Position numbers and translations under genes: made by a program
Notes under the pieces: generated by a model
What the model was told of the DNA's origin: nothing
The model's input: the letters and a program-made list of their open reading frames with translations, nothing else
Databases searched by the model: none
Part shown: piece after piece, positions 1 to 9,069 of the stretch
Position numbering within the stretch: the first letter of the stretch is position 1
Layout of the letters: each line of letters begins with the position of its first letter
Origin: Mucidula mucida
Taxonomy: Eukaryota; Basidiomycota; Agaricomycetes; Agaricales; Physalacriaceae
Reading direction: 5' to 3'
Length of the DNA stretch: 12,279 nucleotides
Assembly (NCBI GenBank): GCA_015501055.1
Contig: JADNYV010000939.1
Span: 1-12,279 of the forward strand

Positions 1-87
1 ATAAAAGATCATACAGTGTTCAAATTGGATAACTAATGGACATGGATATAAGGCTGCACTGTGTTTGTAGATACCCTTGCGAATGTA

Positions 88-139
88 GCTCAGGAGCATT
101 ATGCGCTTGCACACTGGTATGCGCACGATGCTCCTGAGC
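88..139. repeat. Inverted repeat, 12-bp perfect arms
   Basis: GCTCAGGAGCAT (88-99) is the exact reverse complement of ATGCTCCTGAGC (128-139), around a 28-nt spacer that itself holds a direct repeat TATGCGC at 100-106 and 119-125. Copy 2 keeps the structure at 8742-8791 with one arm mismatch. Role unknown. Confidence 0.8.
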
Positions 140-341
140 GTGCCTAATGGCGGCCATCAATGATCCCCAACTCGAGTCGGATGATTCGCATGCAGTCGCG
201 GTAGTGTGTTTCGCGGCGCTTATCCGCCGAAAGACCCAACACCGTGCGTGAAAGCGCCTTGAACCCCGCCAACAACAAGTCGCGCTTTCGTTCGCCTCTC
301 CACCTAACCGCGCACCGGCCAGCCACCCAAGTCTGAACTCC

Positions 342-830
342 TCAAGCGATGGGTGGCTGATACCTGCCCTCGAGGATTGCAAGGGCTTGTGACCAGTTGC
401 GCAAATCGTCCCGCGTGACACCGTTCTCACGACTGATGAAATGTTCTGTGTCGCTGCCCTCAAGAATCGCAAGGGACTCTGACCAATGGCGCGAGTCAGT
501 CTTCTCGTCCCGCGTCACCTCAGTGATGGCGGGGAAGGCGTGATGCCCTCGCATGATTTGTTCCCAAATTTCTTCACAGTCCTGCTCATCGACAACAACA
601 AACTGCGGCTGTCGGCCCTCAAGAATGTCGAGCGTAAGCTGACGGTGGTGAGAAACGTATTCTTTGTGGCGCTGAGCGATCTCCTTGGAGAGCGGGAGCT
701 TCTCCAGAGAGTGAATGATATGTGTTGCCCTCCGCCCGATCCACTTCTGCTCAGCCTGACGTCCGTGACGTCCCTGGAGGGTACGACGCCGCTTAAGATC
801 GCAGGTAGTGGTGTTGGTAGATGTGAACAT
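342..830 (-). CDS. Hypothetical 162-aa repeat-borne protein with L-x-ILEG modules
   Basis: I do not recognise this family. The ATG is at 830 and the stop at 342. The frame stays open upstream to 896, but only from a GTG, so ATG 830 was chosen. A TATA-like TATATATT lies about 50 nt upstream on the minus strand (890-881). The protein is basic at its N-terminus, then carries HHRQLTLDILEGR near residues 65-77. Near the C-terminus are two tandem modules, each starting VTRD and ending in ESLAILEG or QALAILEGR, with a W-S pair before the LAILEG. No signal peptide or membrane segment is seen. A diverged, frameshifted copy lies at 9070-9753. Over the best aligned 22 residues the two copies differ at four positions on this strand, slightly fewer than in the opposite frame, which favours minus-strand coding. 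Function is unknown. Confidence 0.45.
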   Translation of the reverse strand: MFTSTNTTTCDLKRRRTLQGRHGRQAEQKWIGRRATHIIHSLEKLPLSKEIAQRHKEYVSHHRQLTLDILEGRQPQFVVVDEQDCEEIWEQIMRGHHAFPAITEVTRDEKTDSRHWSESLAILEGSDTEHFISRENGVTRDDLRNWSQALAILEGRYQPPIA

Positions 831-880
831 AGTGATGTGCTGATGATAGTATTTGGTAGAGAAGCAGAAGAAAGGAAAGC

Positions 881-969
881 AGAATATATACGCCACGAAA
901 AGGAGCTATATTCTCAGAATGATCAACGATCGGTCAAGTTCATGTCTCGGAGCCCACTCTCTCCGAGAC
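881..969 (-). promoter_or_regulatory. Putative promoter block of the repeat ORF, with hairpin
   Basis: On the minus strand a TATA-like TATATATT (890-881) precedes the ORF start at 830 by about 50 nt. Upstream of it is a perfect hairpin: arms GTCTCGGAG (944-952) and CTCCGAGAC (961-969) with an 8-nt loop. Positions 880-918 and 927-966 are identical to 9802-9840 and 9842-9881 in copy 2, although the rest of the repeat has drifted. Promoter function is inferred from position and the TATA motif only. Confidence 0.45.
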
Positions 970-1241
970 GAAAAGCACTGGCATAAGCGAGACACCACGA
1001 TACACAATGACGACATGCCTTCTGAACGTTTCTTTGGAGGCTTGTCTTTCATCTGCGGCCGCCTTGCGCTTTTTGCGCTTTGAAGACGTAGCGATATGAG
1101 ATGTGGAATGTATGTGCGCCTACTTCAGGCCCGCGAGGTCGGCCCGCCGCAAAACTGGCGGTCCTTAAATGCGTATGGTCCGCGGAGGAATGGCGGCTTT
1201 AAGGAGAACGCCGCCTTGAGCATCGCGCTCCAATGTACGAC

Positions 1242-1512
1242 AGGGATGCAATTTACCGAGGCGATGACAAGTCAAACAGTACTCCAGACAATCCAAGAGA
1301 CAACGCTTCACATCCCGTTCACATCGAGGCAAGAAACCTAGCACCGCCCTTGTGACCAGACAGCAGGAGAAATCAACAGTTGGTTCAGGCTGAAGCCTAC
1401 GCAAATGGGGCGTGACTATAGACTGTGCTTCGGTCAATCGCAGCTGATATGCCCAAGAGGACGAGAGTAGGTGGTGGTCGTAGGAAGAGATGAGAGACAA
1501 ATTGTGTATACC
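1242..1512. other. Spacer between repeat and WD40 gene
   Basis: No gene was identified except the ABC relic at 1380-1415. The minus-strand open frame here (1500-1165) shows no family features. If the WD40 gene had a further intron with its donor at 1517, its last codons would fall here, but the stop at 1513 is simpler. Confidence 0.5.
1380..1415 (+). pseudogene. Relic of an ABC-transporter C-terminus
   Basis: Positions 1382-1402 match 8302-8322, the last coding segment of the ABC gene, at 20 of 21 bases. In the same frame both read V-Q-A-E-A-Y-A. The single difference is a silent third-position change (GCT versus GCC). The relic frame runs to a TGA at 1413-1415, close to the family's natural C-terminus. 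Upstream sequence (1242-1379) shows no further ABC similarity that I can see, so only a few codons survive. A chance match is possible but unlikely given the preserved frame. Confidence 0.5.
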
Positions 1513-3127
1513 TTACTGTAATTTTTTATCCGATACATCCCAAATTTTCAGAGAAACGTCCCGAGCTATAGGCTGCAAGACTCGTCTCCGATGCACTCCG
1601 ACATCTTCTTCATCACTGCTCTCCGAGTCCGTCGAGTCGAGAAAATGTCGCCCGCCGCTGCTGGATAGGATTTTTGCTTCGAAAGGATGATATGTAACAT
1701 TTGGTACAGAATCTGAAGCCGGTAAATCTGTGTTGGTAAGAAAATGGAGAGATGGCGATCTTCACCTCTGTGTGCATCGAATGACAAGAGGGGAAGCGCC
1801 GAGTCATTTTCATCAGACGTTGTCGTTAGATCCCAGGTGTGTATGTTGCCATCCTTCAATGACGATCTGGACATTCTGGACATTCGGAACTTTATACCTG
1901 ATCCCCGATACCCATCCATCGACCTGTCACGTCAAGGGAGAAATATATCCGCTGGCTAGTCATAGCCATACTTGGAGTGTTCCCAGTCTTGTAATGCAGA
2001 AAAGGTCCATCCCCGAGATATCTCAGGTCCCAGGCGTACACACCGTCCCTACGACGGAAGGAGGCATACAGGAGATGTGGAGAGGTTGGATTGAATTTTA
2101 GCTGGAGAAGTGAGCTCACAAGATTTCCGCAAACGGGAAGCACCTACTTGAGTGACCCCGGCACTGGCAGTTTCCCCCAAGCCTAGATACAGGACAGGCG
2201 TAACGGGCTCGGTGTCTAAATCGTAGATGGCGATGTTCCACGGCGATGGGGTGAGGCTTCCGATAGCAATGCTATTCGAGGTGGGAGCGTGGGTGAGCGA
2301 TGATATATACCTTTGAAAGCAGTTTCAGTAATGGTGTGGAAGAACAGGAAATGTAAGGCACCTTTAATCCCATCTCGGCTCTTCTTCGCTGGGCTTGAAG
2401 AATGCGGACGCCTTCCGCTCCAGGAGAGCCAACGTTGAACATCTCGAATGCGGATCAAAGCCGCAAAACAATCTCAGATATCGTACGTGAATCATTTTTT
2501 GCTGAAGAAACTGCTAACAGCCTTACTTGTCGCCGCCTGGACTGAATGCAAGACTGTGAGGAGCGACTTGGCGTTCTCTGTGGTCCACAATGGAGTACGA
2601 AGCACGTACTATATTTATGAGTTCGCTTCGATCTCAAGGGGGCATGACAAGACATACACGTCCATCTGCCGCATCGAGAAGTTTGACAGGGCATTCTCTT
2701 ACTGAGGCGGCGAAGCAATATGTTGCAGGCGTGGAAGAAGATGCCCCAGGATACCACGCAAAGTCCAGTATGGGTGCTGACTGAGGCAGCGTAGATTGTT
2801 TTCGGCTCGCATATACACTGGCAATAGGGATCACTTTAAATCAGTGCTTAGTAGGAAAGAAAGCGAAAACCGTTACATGGACTGGAATGACCGGTTCTCG
2901 CATTGACTTAGTATTGACTCTCCGTCAGGACACCTTCCAATAGTGCGTGACGAGTGGTGTCAAAAGAACGATTGGATGCAACTAACCAGAGAGATTTTCG
3001 TGCAAAGTTATGAGGAGACTCGGAGTCTGGTTGCAATGACAACGTCGCTGTGAGTTTAGGCTTCGGGAGAAGTCGAATGTGGGAGGTGTCCAGGTGAATT
3101 CAGCAGAACGGGTCCTGACGCGTCCAT
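1513..3127 (-). CDS. WRAP53/TCAB1-like WD40-repeat protein (Swt21 family), nine exons
   Basis: In animals this family (WRAP53/TCAB1) binds the CAB box of scaRNAs and telomerase RNA; yeast Swt21 is linked to splicing. Exons on the minus strand: 3127-2987, 2933-2877, 2817-2660, 2608-2527, 2472-2362, 2310-2148, 2101-1898, 1853-1766, 1712-1513, all with GT-AG introns of 44-59 nt. Motifs in order: FTWTPPTFDF, PHNFARKSLW, ILDFAWYPGA, ASVRECPVKLLDA, VDHRERQVAPHSLAF, KKSRDGIKG, LKFNPTSPHLLYASFRRRD, YAWDLR, TSQRIYFSLDVTGRWM (close to the family's TNQRIYFDLD-PTG motif), DGNIHTWDL, an acidic stretch, and VSLKIWDV. Exon length is 1204 nt. Five one-base gaps (about 3099-3125, 3059-3061, 2452-2456, 2396-2402, 2310) must be allowed, giving about 402 aa, normal for the family. 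The start at 3127 (AAAATGG) is inferred across the first gap. Family call is strong; whether the gene is intact depends on those gaps. Confidence 0.8.
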
Positions 3128-3508
3128 TTTAGATAGATCAGATGACGGTGAGAAGCAGAGAAGAGTTGTAGCCGTGACGCGACATTTGTTCACTTCCTTT
3201 TGGACTTTTCTGCCAGTGCTCATGATCGCATCCGTCATGTTGAAACGACTTGACAAATATAAAGATTAGTATACATACAAGGAGGCTTGAATTCTGGTAT
3301 GTACTTAGTCTCTGATTAGTTCCCCATTCTCTAGGAGGCCTACCAGGTCCCTACTGTTTTCTTCAGTATGCATTGCTCTATAATTTGAATGATCAGATAT
3401 ACTGTAGGCGGATTGCTCGCTGAGCTGAGATGACATCGTTAAGTGACCGTTTATAATCATGTGTATGCAGTCTCCACTCTCGATCGCGAATTGCCTGCCG
3501 CACCCTGG
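3128..3508. promoter_or_regulatory. Divergent intergenic region, WD40 gene / DUF1365 gene
   Basis: These 381 bases separate the start codons of two diverging genes and presumably hold both promoters. An AT-rich stretch at 3252-3268 contains ATATAAAG on the plus strand (CTTTATAT on the minus strand), about 130 nt upstream of the WD40 start. No other motif is convincing. Open frames within it look like chance. Confidence 0.4.
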
Positions 3509-5171
3509 ATGGAGACCATCACAGTTCAAGTTGGTGGGCTGCTGCTATGCCTCCTCGCCGCCTTGAAACTGCTACCGTCCAAGTCAAAAGGCTACATTCT
3601 TGAAAACAAGGTTGTACACGCGCGTCTACTACCGGTTGACTCCAAACACGCCTTTGTGTACCCTACTATCTGTCTTCTCGTTCCTCTAGATGCTCTGGAA
3701 AAACGGGAACTGGATCTTTGCGGCGGCGTCGTGTTCGGGTATGGAGGGCTATGGGGCGGCTTACGGGGCTGAGACCGACTCCGTATCTGACGACGCTGAA
3801 AGGCACTATTCGGCATAAACTGGAAGGCGTTTTGAGCAGCCATGGCTTCGAGAAGGAGGACCTGGATGATGCATGGATGATGACCATGCCTAGTTTCTTA
3901 GGCTTTGAGGGGATTAACCCATTGACCGTATACTTTTGCTATAAGCCAAATGGCGTGTTTTGGTTGACAGTGCTAGAGGTAAGCTCGTCGTTGTTGATAT
4001 GTTTGCCAACCGAACACGTCAACAGGTACATAATACATTTGGAGAGAACCACGTGTATGTCCTTGAGGTGGGCAAGAACGAAGAAACACCTCCAAAAGGG
4101 TAGGTCCGTTGAGTATCACTCGTTCATTCTAGCTTAAGATTTCTTAGGTTTGATCACCAATGGGCATTCCGACGCGCGTTCCACGTTTCTCCATTCAACG
4201 ATCGTTCGGGCTTTTACGTCGTATCAATAATACGACCTGCTCATCCTCCTTCGTCTACCGGATCGTCATCGGCTCCACCTCTCCCTGCTGTTCGCGTACA
4301 CCTTCATCTCGACAACCCCGCTGACCCCGCATCACCCGGTCCACTCAAATTGACCGCACTTCTCAAGCCTGAATCTGCCAGGCCGCTGTCCACTGTAGCC
4401 CTTCTTTCGACCCTCGCTCGATATCCGCTTGGACTACTCCTTGCTTTTCCCAGAATCCTTTACAATGCTTACATCTTGCACTATCAGAAGCGGCTCGACG
4501 TTTTCATACGGCCAGAGCCGAAGCCTTCATGGGGTACCACCGGACGTATTGGTGGTGTCAAGTGGCTTCCGGAGGGCATCTTCGACGCGTATGCTCGACG
4601 GCGTAATGAGGCTTTTCTTAGCCAACGTGTTGAAGAGACCAATACCACAGTGAGACTCGTCGCAGGAGATCCACTCGTTCCGGAGATGGTTTTCACTCCT
4701 CGTATTTTAGAGAAGAACGCAGAGGAGCTGATAATACGGTATACAACCCCAAAATTCTTCTCTATACTCTTTTCGGTACCGTCTGCGAAGCATGCATTGT
4801 TGATGGGCAGTACGTCCGAGGTACTTTTCACTGTCTCGGATGAGGACATATTCTTACGGGTCTACCTACCGTTGGCATCATCGTTACCTATGGGTAGACG
4901 GCAACGCCTTCGAGTTTATCCCATTCCATCCTCAATCTCCTTCGTTATACCGAATCAACATCCTCTAGATGCGAGCGGAAACAAACTTGTATCATACGCG
5001 ATCCTTTGGGTTATGCAGACTATGGACGACGTGGAGTCGGCGATATTTAGATTCCTGAAGGCTCGAACGGTGCGCGACAACGAGCCATGGTATAGGGAGC
5101 AATGGCAGCGCGCCGGCGATGCACCTGTGAAGCGTGTATATGAGGTAGGGAGCGTTAGGAGTCTTGTATAG
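3509..5171 (+). CDS. DUF1365-domain protein, three exons
   Basis: Member of the DUF1365 family (PF07103), biochemical function unknown. In bacteria it often neighbours a cyclopropane-fatty-acid-synthase-like methyltransferase and an FAD amine oxidase, which hints at lipid chemistry. Exons: 3509-3978, 4026-4099, 4148-5171, with introns of 47 and 48 nt. ATG 3509 was chosen because it directly precedes a hydrophobic N-terminal segment (about residues 8-24), a likely membrane anchor. Motifs: VVHARLLPVDSKHAFVYP, FGYGG, GRLTGLRPTPYLT, MTMPSFLGFEGINPLTVYF, WLTVLEVHNTFGENHVYVLE, WAFRRAFHVSPFNDRSGFY, and a C-terminal hydrophobic segment ARYPLGLLLAFPRILYNAYI. Frame is lost once between 3741 and 3757, where one base is missing near a G-run between FGYGG and GRLTG. 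Exons sum to 1568 nt; with that base the protein is about 522 aa, normal for fungal members. Confidence 0.85.
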
Positions 5172-5250
5172 GCCAGATGTGTTTTGTTTGTTTTCTGTGA
5201 AGTTAAATTTGATGCATAAGGCATCACCAAACTCTCGTGTGCAGTGCTAT

Positions 5251-5325
5251 GGGCACATGGTGTAGTTGGTTTATCACGCCCGCTTAGCATGCGGGAGGTG
5301 TTGGGTTCAATTCCCAATGTGTCCA
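5251..5325 (+). tRNA. tRNA-Ala (anticodon AGC)
   Basis: A full cloverleaf is visible. The acceptor stem is GGGCACA (5251-5257) with TGTGTCC (5318-5324; one G-U pair) and discriminator A at 5325. The anticodon stem is CCCGC/GCGGG (5279-5283, 5291-5295) around loop TTAGCAT, with anticodon AGC at 5286-5288. The T stem is TTGGG/CCCAA with loop TTCAATT. Internal pol III boxes fit: A box TGGTGTAGTTGG (5258-5269) and B box GGTTCAATTCC (5304-5314). There is no intron and no encoded CCA. The first downstream T4 is at 5354-5357, rather distant for a pol III terminator. Confidence 0.96.
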
Positions 5326-5796
5326 CTAAGATTGTTCTTAAGGCCTGCAGTGCTTTTGGCCTTTACGATTACTGATATTGACTCTTGCCTGTGGACTCTT
5401 GACTCTTGAGAATACCCTTTCTTCGCGCAAAACAAACTGCTGGCGAAGTGTGTCGAACATCTCAAAGTGACTCCTGTGCCCTTCTACCCAGCGAGGTTTG
5501 TTCATCAGCCACTCATGGCACTTGATCTGTGTTTTTTCACTCTCACAATTATCCCCGAGTTATCCCACCACGGCAAAGGGAAATGTCGTTCCAGAAGTTG
5601 CTGGCCTTGGAATACAGCACCCTTGTTTTTAGGACACACACATCAACGAGTCATTCTCGTCATTCTTAAATAAGCGCTGCAAGGCTCAAAATGGATATTT
5701 CTCCAAAGGCTGTATAGCATATAAGAAGTCCGCCCTTGTCCTTGTTTCTCTCAATTTGCCCCCTCACTACTCCTTCTTCTTATTCTTCTCTACATC
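5326..5796 (+). promoter_or_regulatory. Upstream region of the ABC gene, with TATA-like core
   Basis: No gene is seen in these 471 bases. CATATAAGAA at 5718-5727 lies about 75 nt before the ATG at 5797, followed by a long C/T-rich run (about 5730-5795) just before the start, as is common in fungal core promoters. GACTCTTG occurs three times (5380-5387, 5394-5401, 5401-5408), of unknown meaning. Confidence 0.5.
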
Positions 5797-8332
5797 ATGA
5801 ATCCCTACGAGAAAGCCCCTCCCAGGACGACAAGCAGCGTTTATTCGTTTGATCTGGGGGTGTGGTGCGTATATAAACTGCGCGGAAAGCCTCTTCTCTC
5901 CTCTGCCTACACCAGACTGGCGCCGTCTCCGACACTGCGCCCTATTTCCTTCGGATGGTCATGGAGATCATGCATTTTGATCCCGTCCTAACGGTGGTGT
6001 ATCTCCTAGCCCAAGTTGGTCCTCGCTCAGTGTCGACATTTCGGTTTACCTCGCAAGTCGACTGTTCTACGCCGTGCGTTTCCCACCTATGGTTTAGACA
6101 TGTTGTTCTCATTCGGATGTAGGTGGAAAGGAGTACTGGATCGCATGAGGCATCACTGGAGACAATGTGGCTGTTGGTGGCGCGTCTATTGTGGCTCTCG
6201 TTGATGGCCTCGTTGAACCTGATCGTGTGAGTAATGCCCTGTTCACTTCACGCTCCCTTGCTTATGCATCAACCAGCGAGAGGAGTGTCCCTACCCTCGA
6301 ACGCCGATCCACTCTCGCTACGAAGCTCTGGGCATGGAAGGTGCGAACATGTGTGACACTGCGGCAACTCGATCTCTCATTTTCAATTGTCTGTCAATCT
6401 CAGTGCGCTTCAACCAATTTTCGAATATCTCGACACAAAGCGGTAAGCATTACACCTGTTCTTTGTGGCTCATTACTTAACTTTCATAGACAAGTTGTCC
6501 TCCATATCTTGGGGCACGTTCTCTGGGAACGTCATGTTCCTAAAGCAGCTCCTCTCTATGATCAGTCAAGTCTTCGTCCTCATACAAACTGCCATCGATA
6601 TTGAAGACCCCTTGTTCGCAATGCTGTCGTTGATCATTCCTACTCGCCAGATCTTGCTGAATGCTGGAACTCGGCGGTTGCATGATACGCGTGAGCCGTC
6701 ATCTCACCTGCACTCTTGACGATTGACTTGACATACCTACAGCATACTTTGTGGCGGCCCAAAACGCAGCTTACTGTCGGAAAGCAGCTATGCAGATGAT
6801 GTCAAAGGCAGATTTTCGTGCCGACGTTTTGGGTGCTGGTGTCGATAGCTTCATCGTACAAGGTAAGGCGTCGACGACTTCGTTACTCAATTTAACGCCA
6901 TTCATAGAATACAAGAATGCATCTGAACAATGCGAGAACATCTCGGACGCCGAACCGTCCAACCAATATGCTGCGCAATCGTCTCCTTCAAGAGCGCTGA
7001 TATGGGCTCTGGCATCCGACTTTCTGCGCGATCTACCCATGGTGCCGTACATCCATCCCGCCATCTCAGTGGCATTACTCACAAAGGCCGTTAGGCGTAT
7101 TGCGCTGTCTGCGCTTTCTATCAGCGGAAAGTATCGCTGAGCTCAATAGCCCTTTTACATCAACACTCGTTAGCTCTCGACTCAATTCTCGGAACCTTGG
7201 CGCTATGTTTGAAACGTTTGAAGAGAACTGTCTTCAGCTAAAGGTCGCCTACGATGCAGCGGCCCAGTCCCACGCAGACGCAGACGAGACGTCGTACACC
7301 GATTCAAGTCAACCACTGCACAAAGAGGAGGGCGATTCAATTGAGGTACGTGCTCTCACTGCTTCCCAAGGCCAAGTTACTGAACCCCGGATTAGAATGT
7401 GCTTTTCGCTACCCAGGAGCCACTGCCCTCGCTCTGAAGAACATCAACCTGACCATTGAGCCCGGGCAGCTCGTCGCCGTCGTCGGGAAGAACGGAAGCG
7501 GAAAGTCCACCCTCATGAACATCCTTACCTCAATGCTCGAACCTACTTCTGGTGAGCTACTAATCAACTCTCAACCCTCAACATCATACCGCTTGCGTGA
7601 GCGTACCGCGATCCTCAGCCAACAACCTCGCGCCTTCCCACTATCCGTGTCAGAAAACATCGGCATCGGCATGGCTGAGGACATTCACAATGCAGACATG
7701 ATAAAGGCTGCAGCGCAGAAAGGGGGTGTAGATCTCAGCAAGTTCGATGACGGCCGAGCGCTGATGCTCAATCCATGTTGCCCGCTTGCCCCGTGTGTCG
7801 TTTTGAACAACGTCATGGACGAAAGCGAAAGAGAGTTGTTCGATGAATGGCTAAAGCACATGGATCGCCCGGTATCGGGAGGAGAGCTCCAGCGCATAGG
7901 CGTGTACGTGCTTCTAATTTGCTTCCTTGACTGAATTCTTAACGTGCGCTGTAGGGCACGGACATTTATGCGGCTGAATGCCCGGGACTCTACTGGAGAC
8001 GACCCCCTCGTCGACTTGGTGGTTCTGGACGAGCCGATATCCGCCACCGATCCGCAAGCGGAGAAGCTGATCATCGACAACTTTGTTCGTGAACGCCAAG
8101 GTCGCACAATGATGGTCGTGACACACAAGTTTGGCCACTTGACAAAGGCTGCCGATGTGATAGTGTAAGTGCTTTTTGTTCACTTCAATAAAAGAGGCAC
8201 TCAGCGATCATATATAGTTGCATGAAGGATGGAGAAATATGTGAGCTTGGGACGCACACGGAGCTTCTGGCGTTGCAAGGCGAATACGCGTCCTTGTATA
8301 AGGTTCAGGCCGAAGCCTACGCTGACGCATGA
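5797..8332 (+). CDS. Half-size ABC-type ATPase (exporter-like), N-terminal half frame-disrupted
   Basis: ABC-transporter-like protein of a type frequent in Agaricomycetes: hydrophobic N-terminal region followed by one nucleotide-binding domain. Substrate unknown. N-terminal cues: SVYSFDLGVWCVYKLRGKPL, then in shifted frames RMVMEIMHFDPVLTVVYLLA, VYLASRLFYAV and MWLLVARLLWLSLMASLN. The NBD is clear: aromatic FRYPG, Walker A GKNGSGKST, Q-loop ILSQQ, signature VSGGELQRI, Walker B LVVLDEP, D-loop SATDP, H-loop VVTHKFGHL. Seven introns: 6227-6276, 6443-6489, 6691-6742, 6863-6907, 7346-7395, 7904-7954, 8165-8217. Stop TGA 8330-8332 after a VQAEAYADA tail. Frame breaks lie near 5945, 6017, within 6085-6165 (unresolved; an in-frame TAG occurs in each relevant frame here), near 7115, 7150, 7200 and 7400; exon 2 is also uncertain. 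From 7401 to the stop the frame is intact once introns are removed. Either a decaying gene or one with sequencing indels. Confidence 0.75.
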
Positions 8333-8654
8333 GTGCCGTTTGTTGTTATAAAGGTAGCCTTTTCTATAGCTGTATATTAGATAGAATAGCTGAGCTGTAT
8401 TTCGGGGATGTCTTGTAACTATGAACGGGCCATGGATCTGGCGCACAACCGTGGAGTTGTTTTCTTTTAATACCATTCTTTGTGGACCGTATGAGCGCTG
8501 AAACAAGACCCAGGATGGTCAACTAGTTACTCTACGCTGAGCCGAAATCAATGTGGCGTCAACAATCATACGCGGTCGCTATGTATCGCATGTTTATCGA
8601 GCAGTCAAGAAGGGAAGACAGATAACTTTACGCTTCTGAATTGCACAGGTTGCC
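8333..8654. other. 3' flank of ABC gene
   Basis: About 320 bases with no gene. AT-rich just after the stop, consistent with a 3' UTR (TATATTAGATAGAATAG near 8373-8389). Nothing else recognisable. Confidence 0.4.
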
Positions 8655-8741
8655 GAATCATACTAAAACCATAGTGTGTGTTCAATTTGAATATGTAAGT
8701 AAGTACATGGATAGCAGACTGCAAGTTCGTAGGTACCGGAT

Positions 8742-8791
8742 GCTCAGGAGCATCAAGCGCCTGTATTTGTATGCGCCCGATGCTCCAGAGC
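8742..8791. repeat. Inverted repeat equivalent to 88-139
   Basis: GCTCAGGAGCAT (8742-8753) faces ATGCTCCAGAGC (8780-8791), pairing at 11 of 12 positions around a 26-nt spacer that also contains TATGCGC. It occupies the same position in copy 2 as the perfect inverted repeat in copy 1. Confidence 0.7.
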
Positions 8792-8854
8792 GTGCCTTAC
8801 AGCGGGCAGCAGCGATCCCCAACTCGCGTCGGGCGATATGCGCTAGTGTCTTTC

Positions 8855-8891
8855 CGGGCCCGTAACACTACGCGGAAGTGTTATGGGCCCG
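8855..8891. repeat. Strong hairpin, 15-bp arms
   Basis: CGGGCCCGTAACACT (8855-8869) and AGTGTTATGGGCCCG (8877-8891) pair at 14 of 15 positions (the exception could be a G-U pair in RNA), around a 7-nt loop. Copy 1 has only a weaker stem at about 209-232. It may be a transposon end, a terminator-like fold or a nested small palindrome. Confidence 0.8.
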
Positions 8892-9069
8892 AAGACTCAA
8901 TACTGTGCTCAAGGGAGGCCGCAGCCCGCAACAAGTCGCACATCTTAAATCTTCATTTCGCCTCCCCGCCCCTGGCCTCAAGTCTTCATGACTGAAGCGG
9001 GAGGTAGCTGACGCCTGCCTTCGAGGAAGGGCTTCTGACAAATCGCGCGAGTCATTCTGTTCGTCCGCA

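Larger units (their letters stand above)
1..1241 (+). repeat. Dispersed repeat, copy 1 (left part may lie outside window)
   Basis: This stretch aligns in order with 8655-10175 in the same orientation. Shared landmarks are the hairpin at 88-139, the phrase at 155-165 (gatccccaact), the tandem coding modules at 363-520, the block 605-725, two identical blocks at 880-918 and 927-966, and the right end gctcc-atgtacgac at 1227-1241. Similarity is patchy and moderate except in the identical blocks. No terminal inverted repeats or target-site duplication could be fixed, so the element class is unknown. It carries one intact minus-strand ORF. It could be a non-autonomous transposon or a segmental duplication with an embedded gene. 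Confidence 0.75.

Noticed and set aside
88..139. Helitron 3' hairpin
   Set aside because: Spacer too long and no CTRR end just downstream; it lies inside the repeat rather than at a defined end.
209..232. Stem in copy 1 as the counterpart of the 8855-8891 hairpin
   Set aside because: Only short, mutually exclusive pairings with a bulge are possible, so structural conservation here is not supported.
486..986. 166-aa plus-strand ORF in repeat copy 1, with a related frame at 9509-9763
   Set aside because: It is antisense to the modular minus-strand ORF. Residue agreement between copies is somewhat lower, and no promoter faces it. It cannot be fully excluded.
1165..1500. 111-aa minus-strand ORF
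   Set aside because: No family motif; it lies downstream of the WD40 stop and overlaps the ABC relic on the other strand.
3443..3508. Upstream extension of the DUF1365 frame
   Set aside because: It starts from GTG. The ATG at 3509 directly precedes the hydrophobic N-terminal segment expected for the family.
5467..5673. 68-aa plus-strand ORF between tRNA and ABC gene
   Set aside because: No recognisable motif, and it ends just before the ABC promoter region; probably chance.
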